A stretch of 27,909 nt of DNA from an uncultured Oscillospiraceae bacterium (GTDB lineage Bacteria > Bacillota > Clostridia > Oscillospirales > Acutalibacteraceae). The notes below the pieces were generated by a model. It made no database searches and was not told the DNA's origin. It saw only the letters and a program-made list of their open reading frames with translations. The position numbers and the translations under genes were made by a program. Within the stretch, counting starts at the first letter, position 1. The number at the start of each line of letters is the position of its first letter. The stretch spans positions 1-27,909 of the forward strand of contig CABULH010000032.1 in the NCBI GenBank assembly GCA_902492455.1, in the 5' to 3' direction. Positions 15,563 through 23,149 of the stretch are shown piece by piece.

Positions 15563-16588
15563 TTATTTATTGCTAAAACGCAAACTGTTGTCCACCCCAT
15601 GGATTTTACAATACAGCGATTCTTTTACCGGGGCAGGGTCACGGGCTGAATCGGTGAGGGCTTCCAAAGCGGACTCGATAACCTCATCCGGATATTCGCA
15701 GGGGCAGCGATAGACAGGCATGTCAGTCGTACTCGGAATAAACGGTTTATAGGAATTATTGGACAACGGCGTCCGAATCTGCCGCATCAGTTCCTCCTGC
15801 GTTTTTGGCGGCACTATCCCCCAGTCATATCCTTTATAATTATCCGGATAATTTAATGACATACAATATTCCACCCGGTTGTCGCCTGGCAATTTCACCA
15901 TGCTGTAAGGATTTCCACCCCGATTATAAACAATCTGTGTGGATTCCAAACGGAATTGTCCCAGATAGGCGTTGTCCTCCGCCGTCATGAAAACTACATC
16001 GTCGCGGATTTCCTCCAGCCGGCCTGAGGTGATATCCTCAACGATTTCCCCTGGCTCAAAAAAACCCTTCATGACCTCCTGCACTTCTACGGTAACCTTA
16101 TACAAAGCGGTTAACCCCTCTGTTGCCGGTTGATACAACTCCTTTTTCAGCACCTTTCCGGAATACACATTGTCGGCTTTCTGATAGGTGTTGGAATCGT
16201 ACCCGTAAGCCGGGTCAACGCCGGTCATAAACAGGTAGTCGCAACCCAAATCTGAAAAACCGGCAGGACAAAGATCCTCCACAATCTCACCCGGCTGAAA
16301 ATCTCCTTTTATGACCTCGTTCACTTTCACTTTAATGGCGTAGGTGTCATGGATATTTGTAACGGCCTCTTCGCGCAGTTCAATGCTCAACAAGGTTCCG
16401 GTGTAAACATTGACTGCCGCTTCATAAACGCGCCGGGCGGAATAGATGAATTTTTCGGAGCCCTGTTCACCCGCCGACTTGCCGTTTTCGGGACTTTGAT
16501 TCGGCGTTTTCTGTGTGCAGGCGCAGAGAAAGGAAGAAAGAACCACTGTTAACACCATAGGAATGATTTTCAATTTGCTTGTAAGCAT
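15563..16588 (-). CDS. lipoprotein with internal duplication, function unknown
   Basis: A 341-residue predicted lipoprotein with a signal peptide ending in lipobox L-C-A-C (Cys24). I do not recognise the family. The body contains a clear tandem duplication. Residues 61-129 and 141-210 share VY[TS]G, then Y-x-x-x-V-x-V-x-EV-[IM]-KG-x-F-x-PGEIVED, and end in FMT-x-x-[DE]-x-AY-[GL]. The beta-strand pattern of each unit (KV-x-V-x-EV-KG) resembles NTR/OB-like domains seen in other secreted proteins, but this is a guess. The C-terminal third has four Cys residues (CMS, CPC, YCKI). The ribosome binding site AAAGGAG precedes the start. It follows the VWA lipoprotein by 65 bases with no terminator visible, so it is likely the last gene of the sigma-factor operon. 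Confidence 0.82.
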   Translation of the reverse strand: MLTSKLKIIPMVLTVVLSSFLCACTQKTPNQSPENGKSAGEQGSEKFIYSARRVYEAAVNVYTGTLLSIELREEAVTNIHDTYAIKVKVNEVIKGDFQPGEIVEDLCPAGFSDLGCDYLFMTGVDPAYGYDSNTYQKADNVYSGKVLKKELYQPATEGLTALYKVTVEVQEVMKGFFEPGEIVEDITSGRLEEIRDDVVFMTAEDNAYLGQFRLESTQIVYNRGGNPYSMVKLPGDNRVEYCMSLNYPDNYKGYDWGIVPPKTQEELMRQIRTPLSNNSYKPFIPSTTDMPVYRCPCEYPDEVIESALEALTDSARDPAPVKESLYCKIHGVDNSLRFSNK

Positions 16589-16653
16589 AGTCTGCTCCTT
16601 TCCTCCAATTTTTTCACATCATCTTTTAAGCTAAAATAACCCTCTTCCGACGA

Positions 16654-18174
16654 TCAGCCTGCCAGTCTTTTGTAATGATGCAGCAGAGTCAGATACTCCT
16701 GCCGATAGCCGCCGGGATCACGGCCCAGGTTCTCTTCCGCCAGAGCAAGAACCTGTTGAAAAGTGGCGTCTCCGGTGTAATCCGAGCCTCGCAGCAGGTG
16801 GCTGAAGGCCGCCACCGAACAAGCAAAGCCAAAATCCGTGCTGAAAGGCGTCGCGGAATCGGGCAGCGACGCGGGCTGAGTCATCAGCTTGCTCTCGGTC
16901 TGGCCCGGATCCTTATAGCGAATGCGCACCTCAAATAGAGGATCACCGGTTTGAACGGCGTCCGTCAATGCAATTTCGAAGAGCGCCACCACATCGGTGC
17001 CTGCGCCGATCTCCCCGGCGTCCTTTCGATCGTCTTCAAAATCCTCGTTGGACAGCAGGCGGTTTTCATAGCCGATCAAGCGATAGCTTTTCACATTTTC
17101 CGGCTGAAAAGACACCTGAGCCTTTACATCGTCGGCCACGGTAAACAAATTGGTGCCGATCTCCTCCACCAATACCTTTTTGGCCGTTTCGGCGGAGGTA
17201 ATATACGAATAGTTGCCGTTGCCGTTTTTGGACAGGGTTTCCATCACATCATCCCGCAGATTGCCGGTGCCGAAGCCCAGGATGCTCAGATAAACCCCGC
17301 TGTCCCGTTTTTCGCCAATGAATTTCGCCAGTGCGGAGGTGCTGGAAAGTCCCACGTTGAAATCGCCGTCCGTTGCCAGAATCACCCGGTTGTTGCCGCC
17401 TTCCCGGAAATTTTTCCGCGCCAGTTCATATGCGGTCTGGATGCCTTTGGCACCCGCTGTGGAACCGCTGGCCGTCAGGTTGTGAATAGCGTCCAGAATG
17501 GCGGTTTTGTCCGCGCCGCTGACACCGTCCAGCACCACCGCCGAGCTGCCCGCGTAGGTGACGATGGAGACCCGGTCATCCTCTGACAGAGTTTCCACCA
17601 GCAGAGAAAAGGCATTTTTCAGCAGCGGCAGCTTATCGTAGGAATCCATGGAGCCGGAGGTGTCGATGAGGAAGGTGAGATTGCAGGGCGGCAGTTCCTC
17701 TTGAGGGATTTCCGGCGCTTTGACCCGGACCATGGCGATGTGTTTATCAGGGTGGAAAGGAGAAGGTCCCACCTCAGTGTACAGGGCGAAGGGCGAACCT
17801 TCCGAAAAGGACATTTCCTCCTCGTAGCGGAAGTAATTCAGCAGCTCTTCGGTGCGCACCGCGTCCTTGGGCGGCAGCTCGCCGCTTTCCAGATATCGGG
17901 TGACATTGGCGTAGGATGCGGTGTCCACCTTTAGGGAGAAGGTGACGGTGGGAGCTTCTGCGGCAGATTTTTCCGGGTTCTCCACGATTTGCAGATAGGT
18001 CTCGCCGTCAGGGATGTCCGGGAGGGCTACTTCCCCGTTGCTGTCATAGGACGGCGGCTGATAACCAGGATCCTTTCCAGAGTCAATACTGCTTTGACCG
18101 GCACTGCAGCTGCAAAGAAGCAGTACGGCGGCCGCTGCGGCGGATAAGGGAGCCAGCCATTGTTGATTTTTCAT
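16654..18174 (-). CDS. YfbK-like VWA-domain lipoprotein
   Basis: A 506-residue lipoprotein with lipobox L-C-S-C (Cys23). It has the three-part layout of YfbK-type proteins: an N-terminal von-Willebrand-associated segment with SLKVDTASYANVTRYL (about 80-150), a VWA domain whose MIDAS motif DTSGSM is at 171-176 (with further metal residues in TASGST and ATDGDFN), and a C-terminal DUF3520-like part ending near LLHHYKRLAG. VWA domains bind partners through a metal ion; the partner here is unknown. GAGGAGG upstream of ATG 18174 is a strong ribosome binding site. It lies downstream of an ECF sigma/anti-sigma pair, an arrangement seen for surface-stress operons, which suggests its expression is controlled by that sigma factor. 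Confidence 0.92.
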   Translation of the reverse strand: MKNQQWLAPLSAAAAAVLLLCSCSAGQSSIDSGKDPGYQPPSYDSNGEVALPDIPDGETYLQIVENPEKSAAEAPTVTFSLKVDTASYANVTRYLESGELPPKDAVRTEELLNYFRYEEEMSFSEGSPFALYTEVGPSPFHPDKHIAMVRVKAPEIPQEELPPCNLTFLIDTSGSMDSYDKLPLLKNAFSLLVETLSEDDRVSIVTYAGSSAVVLDGVSGADKTAILDAIHNLTASGSTAGAKGIQTAYELARKNFREGGNNRVILATDGDFNVGLSSTSALAKFIGEKRDSGVYLSILGFGTGNLRDDVMETLSKNGNGNYSYITSAETAKKVLVEEIGTNLFTVADDVKAQVSFQPENVKSYRLIGYENRLLSNEDFEDDRKDAGEIGAGTDVVALFEIALTDAVQTGDPLFEVRIRYKDPGQTESKLMTQPASLPDSATPFSTDFGFACSVAAFSHLLRGSDYTGDATFQQVLALAEENLGRDPGGYRQEYLTLLHHYKRLAG

Positions 18175-18254
18175 GATAACGCCTCCTCACATATTCCTGA
18201 AAATTTGCCTTTCATGAGGAATAACTCGGAAACAGAGGAAAACATTACAGGTCC

Positions 18255-18851
18255 CTACAAAATATTTTTTGCCAGCTTCAGCAGGGTGTCCATCCGATAA
18301 CGACAGGTCAGCGTATACAAAATGCCTTCTTTCTGAAAGAGAAGCAGCTGATAGTCGGCGGTTTCCCGGCCATAGGCTGCATAGCCGTCGACGCTGTAGC
18401 GGGTCAGAGCGGAGACATCCGGCAGTGTGCCTTTCTCCAGCGTCATGATCACATCGTCCTCCTGCTGATCCTTGAGATAATAAATGGTTTGCCCCTGATC
18501 CTGCTTGTAGCTTTCCATGGAAAGGTTGGCAGGCAGGGTATAAGTAAAGGCGATAACAGAATCGGCTGAGGAAGGAGCGGTGGAGGAAGACAATTGGCGA
18601 AGCAAGCCCGGAAGCAGGCAAACAGTCAGCAGACAAGCGGCTGCCGAAACGGCGGCCATGGCTATCCGCCGATTTTTCACCCGCCGGATGCCTCGCTGTA
18701 TTTGGTTATCCAGCCGCAGCGGAGCAGCGGGAAGGGCTGGCCGCTGCGCAGTTTCCTGCTGAAGCCGGGCGCCTTCCGTTTCCACATAGAGGTCGGCCAT
18801 CTCTTTGAAAATCCGGTCCGTGTTGCCACGGCGATTATCTGTTTTCTTCAA
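18255..18851 (-). CDS. membrane anti-sigma factor (probable), DUF4367-like C-terminus
   Basis: A 198-residue single-pass membrane protein. The cytosolic N-terminus (1-62) is charged and would bind the sigma factor. A helix at about 63-84 is followed by a Ser-rich stretch and an extracytoplasmic domain ending in LTCRYRMDTLLKLAKNIL, which matches the style of DUF4367 domains found on Firmicutes anti-sigma factors. There is no zinc-binding HxxxCxxC motif, so it is not a ZAS-type anti-sigma. The start is TTG at 18851, inside the last codons of the sigma gene (17-base overlap), with AAAGGAGG 9 bases upstream. No ATG is available before Met18. The overlap points to coupled, balanced synthesis with the sigma factor. 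Confidence 0.82.
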   Translation of the reverse strand: MKKTDNRRGNTDRIFKEMADLYVETEGARLQQETAQRPALPAAPLRLDNQIQRGIRRVKNRRIAMAAVSAAACLLTVCLLPGLLRQLSSSTAPSSADSVIAFTYTLPANLSMESYKQDQGQTIYYLKDQQEDDVIMTLEKGTLPDVSALTRYSVDGYAAYGRETADYQLLLFQKEGILYTLTCRYRMDTLLKLAKNIL

Positions 18852-19386
18852 TGGCGATTCCCTCCTTTGCCAGGGCGGCGGCGATTTTCTTTTTGGCTCG
18901 ATACAGCCGTACCGTCACGTTATTTTCCGTGATGCCCAGCAGCAGTCCGATCTTTTTGTGAGGCAGATCGTAGGCATATTTCAGCAGAAAAACACTGCGC
19001 AGTTCCTCATTGAGTTCATCCAGAATGCGGAGTATTTGTTCTTTGGAGAGGGTGGAGAGGACGTGCTCTTCCAAATCGAAGGAATCTGCTCGCTCATCCT
19101 CTTCCATTGCCAGATTCGGCTGCCGGTTTTCCCGGCGCAGGATAGTGAGCGCGGTGTTGCGGACGATGGTAAGAACGAAGGCGGCGCTGCGTCCGGAGGC
19201 CGGGTCGTCAATTTTGCGCATATTCCGGTAAATACGCAGGAAGGCTTCGCTGACGGCATCCTCCGCCAGCATGGGATCGTGCAGAATGGCATTGGCCTTC
19301 TGCAGCATGATTTCCTTATAGTGGGAGTACAAATAGCTGAACGCATCCCGTTCCTCTTCCGAAGCAAAAGACAACAGCAGAATCAA
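18835..19386 (-). CDS. ECF-type RNA polymerase sigma factor
   Basis: A 183-residue extracytoplasmic-function sigma factor. Region 2 is visible as LAEDAVSEAFLRIYRN and region 4 as YDLPHKKIGLLLGITENNVTVRLYRAKKKI, including its helix-turn-helix. The acidic linker between them is typical. Start: the sequence reads GAGGTG, six bases, then TTG at 19386, giving MILLLSF, which fits clostridial ECF N-termini. A GTG at 19395 (three residues longer) is possible but lies within that ribosome binding site. It is first in a minus-strand operon with the anti-sigma factor and two lipoproteins, and is divergent from rfbB. No clear vegetative promoter was found, so ECF autoregulation is plausible. Confidence 0.92.
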   Translation of the reverse strand: MILLLSFASEEERDAFSYLYSHYKEIMLQKANAILHDPMLAEDAVSEAFLRIYRNMRKIDDPASGRSAAFVLTIVRNTALTILRRENRQPNLAMEEDERADSFDLEEHVLSTLSKEQILRILDELNEELRSVFLLKYAYDLPHKKIGLLLGITENNVTVRLYRAKKKIAAALAKEGIAIEENR

Positions 19387-19426
19387 CCGGATCACCTCGC
19401 CCTAAGACCCTTCCATAAGCATAACT

Positions 19427-19440
19427 TTGGTAGGGACCAA
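19427..19440. promoter_or_regulatory. short dyad in the sigma factor upstream region
   Basis: Perfect inverted repeat TTGGT-N4-ACCAA, about 40 bases upstream of the ECF sigma start. It could be a regulator site or an RNA hairpin in the leader. At this length it may be chance. Confidence 0.3.
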
Positions 19441-19518
19441 TATATTACCATCATGACATAAGAAAAAAGAAAAATCAACGGAGAATTTATTTCGCCTTAA
19501 AGCAACAGCGGCCTTTTC

Positions 19519-19546
19519 TTGCTATTTTTATCTGTCGGGTTATAAT
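19519..19546 (+). promoter_or_regulatory. promoter of rfbB
   Basis: TTGCTA (19519-19524), a 16-base spacer, and a perfect TATAAT (19541-19546). The predicted start near 19553 leaves a leader of about 30 bases containing the GGGAGGT ribosome binding site. Confidence 0.65.
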
Positions 19547-19581
19547 GATGAATAGAAATTTTCTGCTGGGAGGTACGAAAG

Positions 19582-20556
19582 ATGACGATGATCGTAACCG
19601 GCGGCGCCGGTTTTATCGGCAGCAACTTTGTGTTCTATATGCTGAAAAAGTACCCGGATACTCGGGTCGTCTGCCTAGATAAGCTGACCTATGCAGGAAA
19701 TCTGTCCACACTGACGCGGGTGATGACCAACCCCTGCTTTCGCTTTGTACAGGAGGATATATGCGACCGCGAGGCAGTGGATGGACTGTTTCAAGAAGAA
19801 CGTCCCAATGTGGTGGTGAATTTCGCCGCTGAAAGCGATGTGGACCGTTCTATTGAAAATCCTGAGCTGTTTCTGCAGACGAATGTCACAGGAACAGCGG
19901 TGCTTATGGACGCCTGTCGAAAGTATGGGGTTTCCCGCTTTCATCAAATATCCACCGACGAGGTATATGGTGATCTGCCGCTGGATCGTCCTGATCTGTT
20001 TTTTACCGAGGACAGTCCCATTCGGCCCAGCTCTCCTTACAGCAGTTCGAAGGCCGCCGCGGATTTATTGGCGCTGGCTTACCACCGCACCTACGGACTG
20101 CCTGTAACCATAAGCCGCTGTTCCAATAATTACGGTCCTTATCATTTCCCGGAAAAGCTGATTCCGCTTATGATTATAAAGGCGTTGAGGGACCAGCCGC
20201 TGCCGGTTTACGGAACAGGACTGAATGTCCGTGACTGGCTGTATGTGGAGGATCATTGCAAGGCCATTGATCGGATCCTCCGCACAGGGTGTGTGGGAGA
20301 AGTTTATAATATCGGCGGAAACAGGGAAATGCGGAATATCGATATCGTGAAGCTTATCTGCAAAGCTCTGGATAAGCCCGAAAGTTTGATTGCTTATGTG
20401 GCTGACCGCAAGGGGCATGATAGGCGTTATGCTATTGATCCGGCGAAAATATGCGGCGAGCTGAAATGGCAGCCGGAGACGGTGTTTGAAGTGGGTATTC
20501 GAAATACCATTCAATGGTATCTGGAGAATCGTGACTGGTGGGAAGCGCTTATCTAA
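19582..20556 (+). CDS. rfbB: dTDP-glucose 4,6-dehydratase
   Basis: A 324-residue short-chain dehydrogenase-type enzyme that oxidises, dehydrates and reduces dTDP-glucose to dTDP-4-keto-6-deoxyglucose, the branch point to rhamnose and other deoxysugars. NAD-binding GGAGFIG is at 7-13. The catalytic set is S124-T125-D126-E127 (STDEVYGD) and Y153-x3-K157 (YSSSK). The family signature SRCSNNYGPYHFPEKLIPLMI is present in the middle (parts: SRCSNNYGPYHFPEK, LIPLMI), and the late part has RDWLYVEDH. Length is at the short end of the normal range, with nothing missing. Unusually it is not next to rfbA, rfbC or rfbD; it stands alone with its own promoter, so partners must be elsewhere. Confidence 0.95.
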   Translation: MTMIVTGGAGFIGSNFVFYMLKKYPDTRVVCLDKLTYAGNLSTLTRVMTNPCFRFVQEDICDREAVDGLFQEERPNVVVNFAAESDVDRSIENPELFLQTNVTGTAVLMDACRKYGVSRFHQISTDEVYGDLPLDRPDLFFTEDSPIRPSSPYSSSKAAADLLALAYHRTYGLPVTISRCSNNYGPYHFPEKLIPLMIIKALRDQPLPVYGTGLNVRDWLYVEDHCKAIDRILRTGCVGEVYNIGGNREMRNIDIVKLICKALDKPESLIAYVADRKGHDRRYAIDPAKICGELKWQPETVFEVGIRNTIQWYLENRDWWEALI

Positions 20557-20678
20557 AACGCATGATTTCCGAAAGATCTCCGCTTTGGACAATAATTGGA
20601 ATGTCTGATTAAGCGAGACAATATCAAAAACAACCCGCATTTGTGGGTGAAAACAAGAAATACAGCCAATGGCGAAAG

Positions 20679-20712
20679 CCCCTTGACGTGAGAGAATAAA
20701 TACGTCAGGGGG
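20679..20712 (+). other. hairpin resembling an IS200/IS605-type end
   Basis: CCCCTTGACGT (20679-20689) pairs with ACGTCAGGGGG (20702-20712) through one G-T pair, around a 12-base loop. It is preceded by GGCGAAAGCC. IS200/IS605 right ends commonly carry a hairpin of the type CCCCTTGAC...GTCAAGGGG after a GAAAG run. No tnpA or tnpB coding sequence is seen, so at most this is a solo end. It could also act as a terminator for rfbB, since it is followed by TGATTTATTTT. Confidence 0.35.
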
Positions 20713-20831
20713 TGATTTATTTTCCTGTTAAAGAAAACCGCGATTCGTGTGTGGATACTGCAGTGCGTGATATGGGTTGGGCACCGTTTCGTAAAAATAA
20801 CATTTTAGAATGAATAAGCAACAACTTAAGA

Positions 20832-20860
20832 TTGATTATATTGAGCAAAAAAACTATTAT
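20832..20860 (+). promoter_or_regulatory. promoter of the small Cys-rich protein gene
   Basis: TTGATT (20832-20837), a 17-base spacer, and TATTAT (20855-20860) in AT-rich sequence. The leader would be about 100 bases. AT-richness raises the chance of a false match. Confidence 0.45.
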
Positions 20861-20969
20861 AAAATTGTATATAGGAAAATAAAAGTGCGGATTTACCAAA
20901 TATATTTTGGGCGATGGACTTTATCCCAGCTGATACAGGATTGACAAGAGTAAAAGAGGTTATGTCTGT

Positions 20970-21161
20970 ATGCTGAAATGTGAACGCTGTGGCAAGATGC
21001 TCAGCAACAATGAAATAGGAATTAACAAGAAACTGATCAACCGAAACGCTACCAAATTTTTGTGCAAAGCCTGCCTTGCCGATTCGATAGGCTGTGACGA
21101 AAAGGTGATTGACAAAAAAATTATCCAGTTTAAAGAAATGGGGTGTATGTTGTTTGCTTAG
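20970..21161 (+). CDS. small CxxC-type zinc-finger-like protein, function unknown
   Basis: A 63-residue soluble protein with two CxxC pairs, C4-x2-C7 (CERC) and C32-x2-C35 (CKAC), plus Cys42 and Cys59. This pattern fits a single treble-clef or zinc-ribbon metal site with a helical C-terminal half (EKVIDKKIIQFKEMGC). I recognise the general style from Clostridia but not a named family or role. AAAGAGG lies about 11 bases upstream of ATG 20970, a slightly long spacing. It has its own likely promoter and is followed by about 110 bases that contain the promoter of the first beta-helix gene, so it is not clearly in an operon with it. Confidence 0.75.
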   Translation: MLKCERCGKMLSNNEIGINKKLINRNATKFLCKACLADSIGCDEKVIDKKIIQFKEMGCMLFA

Positions 21162-21221
21162 ATCTGCCCTATATACGCTTTAAAATACTCATTCATGCAG
21201 TCTTTACAGCACGGCACGTCC

Positions 21222-21251
21222 TTGAAGAGGGACTTTAATAACTACTATATT
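21222..21251 (+). promoter_or_regulatory. candidate promoter of the beta-helix gene cluster
   Basis: TTGAAG (21222-21227), an 18-base spacer, and TATATT (21246-21251). The transcript would start near 21258, only a few bases before the AAAGGATG ribosome binding site, giving a very short leader. Confidence 0.45.
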
Positions 21252-21274
21252 ATAACACAAAGGATGGTTGCGCC

Positions 21275-23065
21275 TTGAAAGTCAATAGAACAATTGCTAT
21301 CCTGCTGATTCTTTCTCTGCTGACAGCATTGCTATGCGCTTGCTCGACGCCTTCAACCGGTTCAGGTGACGAAGCTATGGCTTCGAGCAGCACATTGTCC
21401 AACAACGGGAATCCATCTGCCGAGAGCTCCATACAGGATATCCCCAGCACTTCTTCCGAAGAAGTTGTGAGTTCCTCTCAGGGTGAATCCTCTAATTCTT
21501 CCACTGTCCAGCCTCCGGAGATAAAGCAAGATATCATCGCTGTCACCTATCCGGACAGGGTACAGACAGTGGAAGAGCTGGGCTATACCGCATCTTCATA
21601 TGCTGAACTGGGCGCAGGGAGATCCGCCAGCTATACCGGAAATGCCGGATTTAAAAACGGTCTGCTCAGCATTGTGGTTTCTCCCTATTATACCATGACC
21701 GTGAATGATGCGGTTGTACCGGTTTATGCAACTCTTTCTTGCGGCGACGGCAGCGGATTGCTTCACTCTTATGCTGTTATTGAGGTAAAAAAATCCGGTT
21801 TCCCCTTGGATGTGCATGTTCAAGCCAATTCGCTTTCTCTGGAAAAAGTAACCGCACTGCCCGCTTATTTGGGAGTTGCTCCCTCCTTGGAGGGTTCTTC
21901 CGGTTATCAGGCAACCATCACAGAAACCGGTTCTTATACATTTTTGGTGAACAATTTTCGGGGGGAAATCAGCCAGCAATATGCGCTTACGCTGTTTGTC
22001 CGCGATTATGTGGATGAAGAGGCGGAAATAGCCGCCTATAAAAACAAGTATGGCAGCGATCAGGTGAAAGTGTACGAGGCCGGAGTACATGAGTTCGATC
22101 ATCTGCAGATGACAAGCGATTCTTCGATCATCTATTTGCGGCGCGGCGCTCTGCTGGTGGCCAAGCATACTATGGATATCTCAAGCGACAGCGACAATCA
22201 GACGAAATCGGAGCCAGGAGCCAGTTCCAGCAACGGCTGGGGACTGAATCGATATCCGGTATTGACCGCTCATCAGAAAAAGGATGTAAAGCTGGTTGGG
22301 AGCGGAGCCATCGACGCGGGCGCACTGGATTGGCATGAACGCCGGGGCATTATGTTCAGCTCCTGTACAAATGTAGAAATCAGCGGCATTATTCTAACAA
22401 ATTTTCCGGAGTGGACAATCATAACATATAACTGCACCAACGTGAATATCCACGACGTGGCTGTGTTTGGTTGGAAAACCAACAGCGATGCTTTTGCCAT
22501 TTGTAACACGCGCAATGCGGAAATCGATAACTGTTATGCGCATAGCGGAGATGATTTGTTCGAAGTGAAAACATTGGGCGGCGCCCAAATGACCGATAAC
22601 GTTACCTTTACAAATTGTGTGGCCTGGAACGGAAAAGCGCGGTGCTTCGGCCTTACCAGTGAGACGGAAAAGGATGTCTCTAATGTGAAGTTCAAACGCT
22701 GCGGCGTCATATGGCGGGACGCCACCTGGGATAATTCGATTTTGGGCTCGCTGGTGGTGATTGTCAGCGGACCGGGCAAGGTATCCGATATAGTGTTTGA
22801 GGATATTGAGATCCAGCAAGATAAAGGACGGGCTATCAATGTTACCTTAGATACGGCTAACGCCACGTCCGTTTCCAATATTCAGTTTAAAAATATTCGC
22901 TATCAGTCCTCTCTGCCCAATCGGATCAGCACGGAGAAAGCCGCCGCTGGAAAGGCGGATGTCCTTTTTTCCAATATAACCGGGAACGGCGTTAGGCTGA
23001 CATCAGACAACGCAGGGGAAACGATTGAAACAGCAGGCAAAAACGTACAGTATACCGTTGAGTAG
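21275..23065 (+). CDS. beta-helix (GH28-like) lipoprotein, paralogue 1
   Basis: A 596-residue predicted surface lipoprotein: signal peptide with lipobox L-C-A-C (Cys23), then a low-complexity Ser-rich tether (about 24-85). An N-terminal beta-sandwich (about 90-265) follows, with ALFVRDY-like ALTLFVRDYVDEEAEI, and then a right-handed parallel beta-helix (about 290-596) with repeated xN-V-x-I-x-x strands. Motifs resemble GH28/pectinase enzymes: GSGAIDAG, N403-S404-D405, and H423-SGDD (426-427) as candidate catalytic acids. The canonical GHG is absent; its place is taken by WNGKARCFGL. Glycan hydrolysis is probable; the substrate is unknown. Start is TTG at 21275 with AAAGGATG 8 bases upstream. 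It is the first of three tandem paralogues. Confidence 0.85.
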   Translation: MKVNRTIAILLILSLLTALLCACSTPSTGSGDEAMASSSTLSNNGNPSAESSIQDIPSTSSEEVVSSSQGESSNSSTVQPPEIKQDIIAVTYPDRVQTVEELGYTASSYAELGAGRSASYTGNAGFKNGLLSIVVSPYYTMTVNDAVVPVYATLSCGDGSGLLHSYAVIEVKKSGFPLDVHVQANSLSLEKVTALPAYLGVAPSLEGSSGYQATITETGSYTFLVNNFRGEISQQYALTLFVRDYVDEEAEIAAYKNKYGSDQVKVYEAGVHEFDHLQMTSDSSIIYLRRGALLVAKHTMDISSDSDNQTKSEPGASSSNGWGLNRYPVLTAHQKKDVKLVGSGAIDAGALDWHERRGIMFSSCTNVEISGIILTNFPEWTIITYNCTNVNIHDVAVFGWKTNSDAFAICNTRNAEIDNCYAHSGDDLFEVKTLGGAQMTDNVTFTNCVAWNGKARCFGLTSETEKDVSNVKFKRCGVIWRDATWDNSILGSLVVIVSGPGKVSDIVFEDIEIQQDKGRAINVTLDTANATSVSNIQFKNIRYQSSLPNRISTEKAAAGKADVLFSNITGNGVRLTSDNAGETIETAGKNVQYTVE

Positions 23066-23149
23066 ATGGATGAAATGACAACCTGAACCAGACCGCCGAA
23101 GAATTTTCATCCTTCTTCAGATTATAGCCAGAGTAAAGGGGTTGTTTGC

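Larger units (their letters stand above)
20557..20969. other. 413-base AT-rich gap after rfbB
   Basis: No gene is supported here. The right half (about 20800-20960) is clearly AT-richer than the surrounding genes. It holds a small hairpin near 20631-20648, the larger hairpin at 20679-20712, and a promoter at 20832-20860. A 33-codon reading frame (GTG 20712 to TGA 20813) exists but has no independent support. The composition and hairpin hint at a decayed mobile element. Confidence 0.5.

Noticed and set aside
18187..18636. 149-codon minus-strand frame overlapping the anti-sigma gene
   Set aside because: It is a frame-shifted shadow of the anti-sigma gene, without a start signal; the anti-sigma frame has the membrane helix and the coupled start.
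20712..20813. 33-codon frame after the 20679-20712 hairpin
   Set aside because: The start would be a GTG within the hairpin stem, there is no domain signal, and the region is AT-rich non-coding in appearance.
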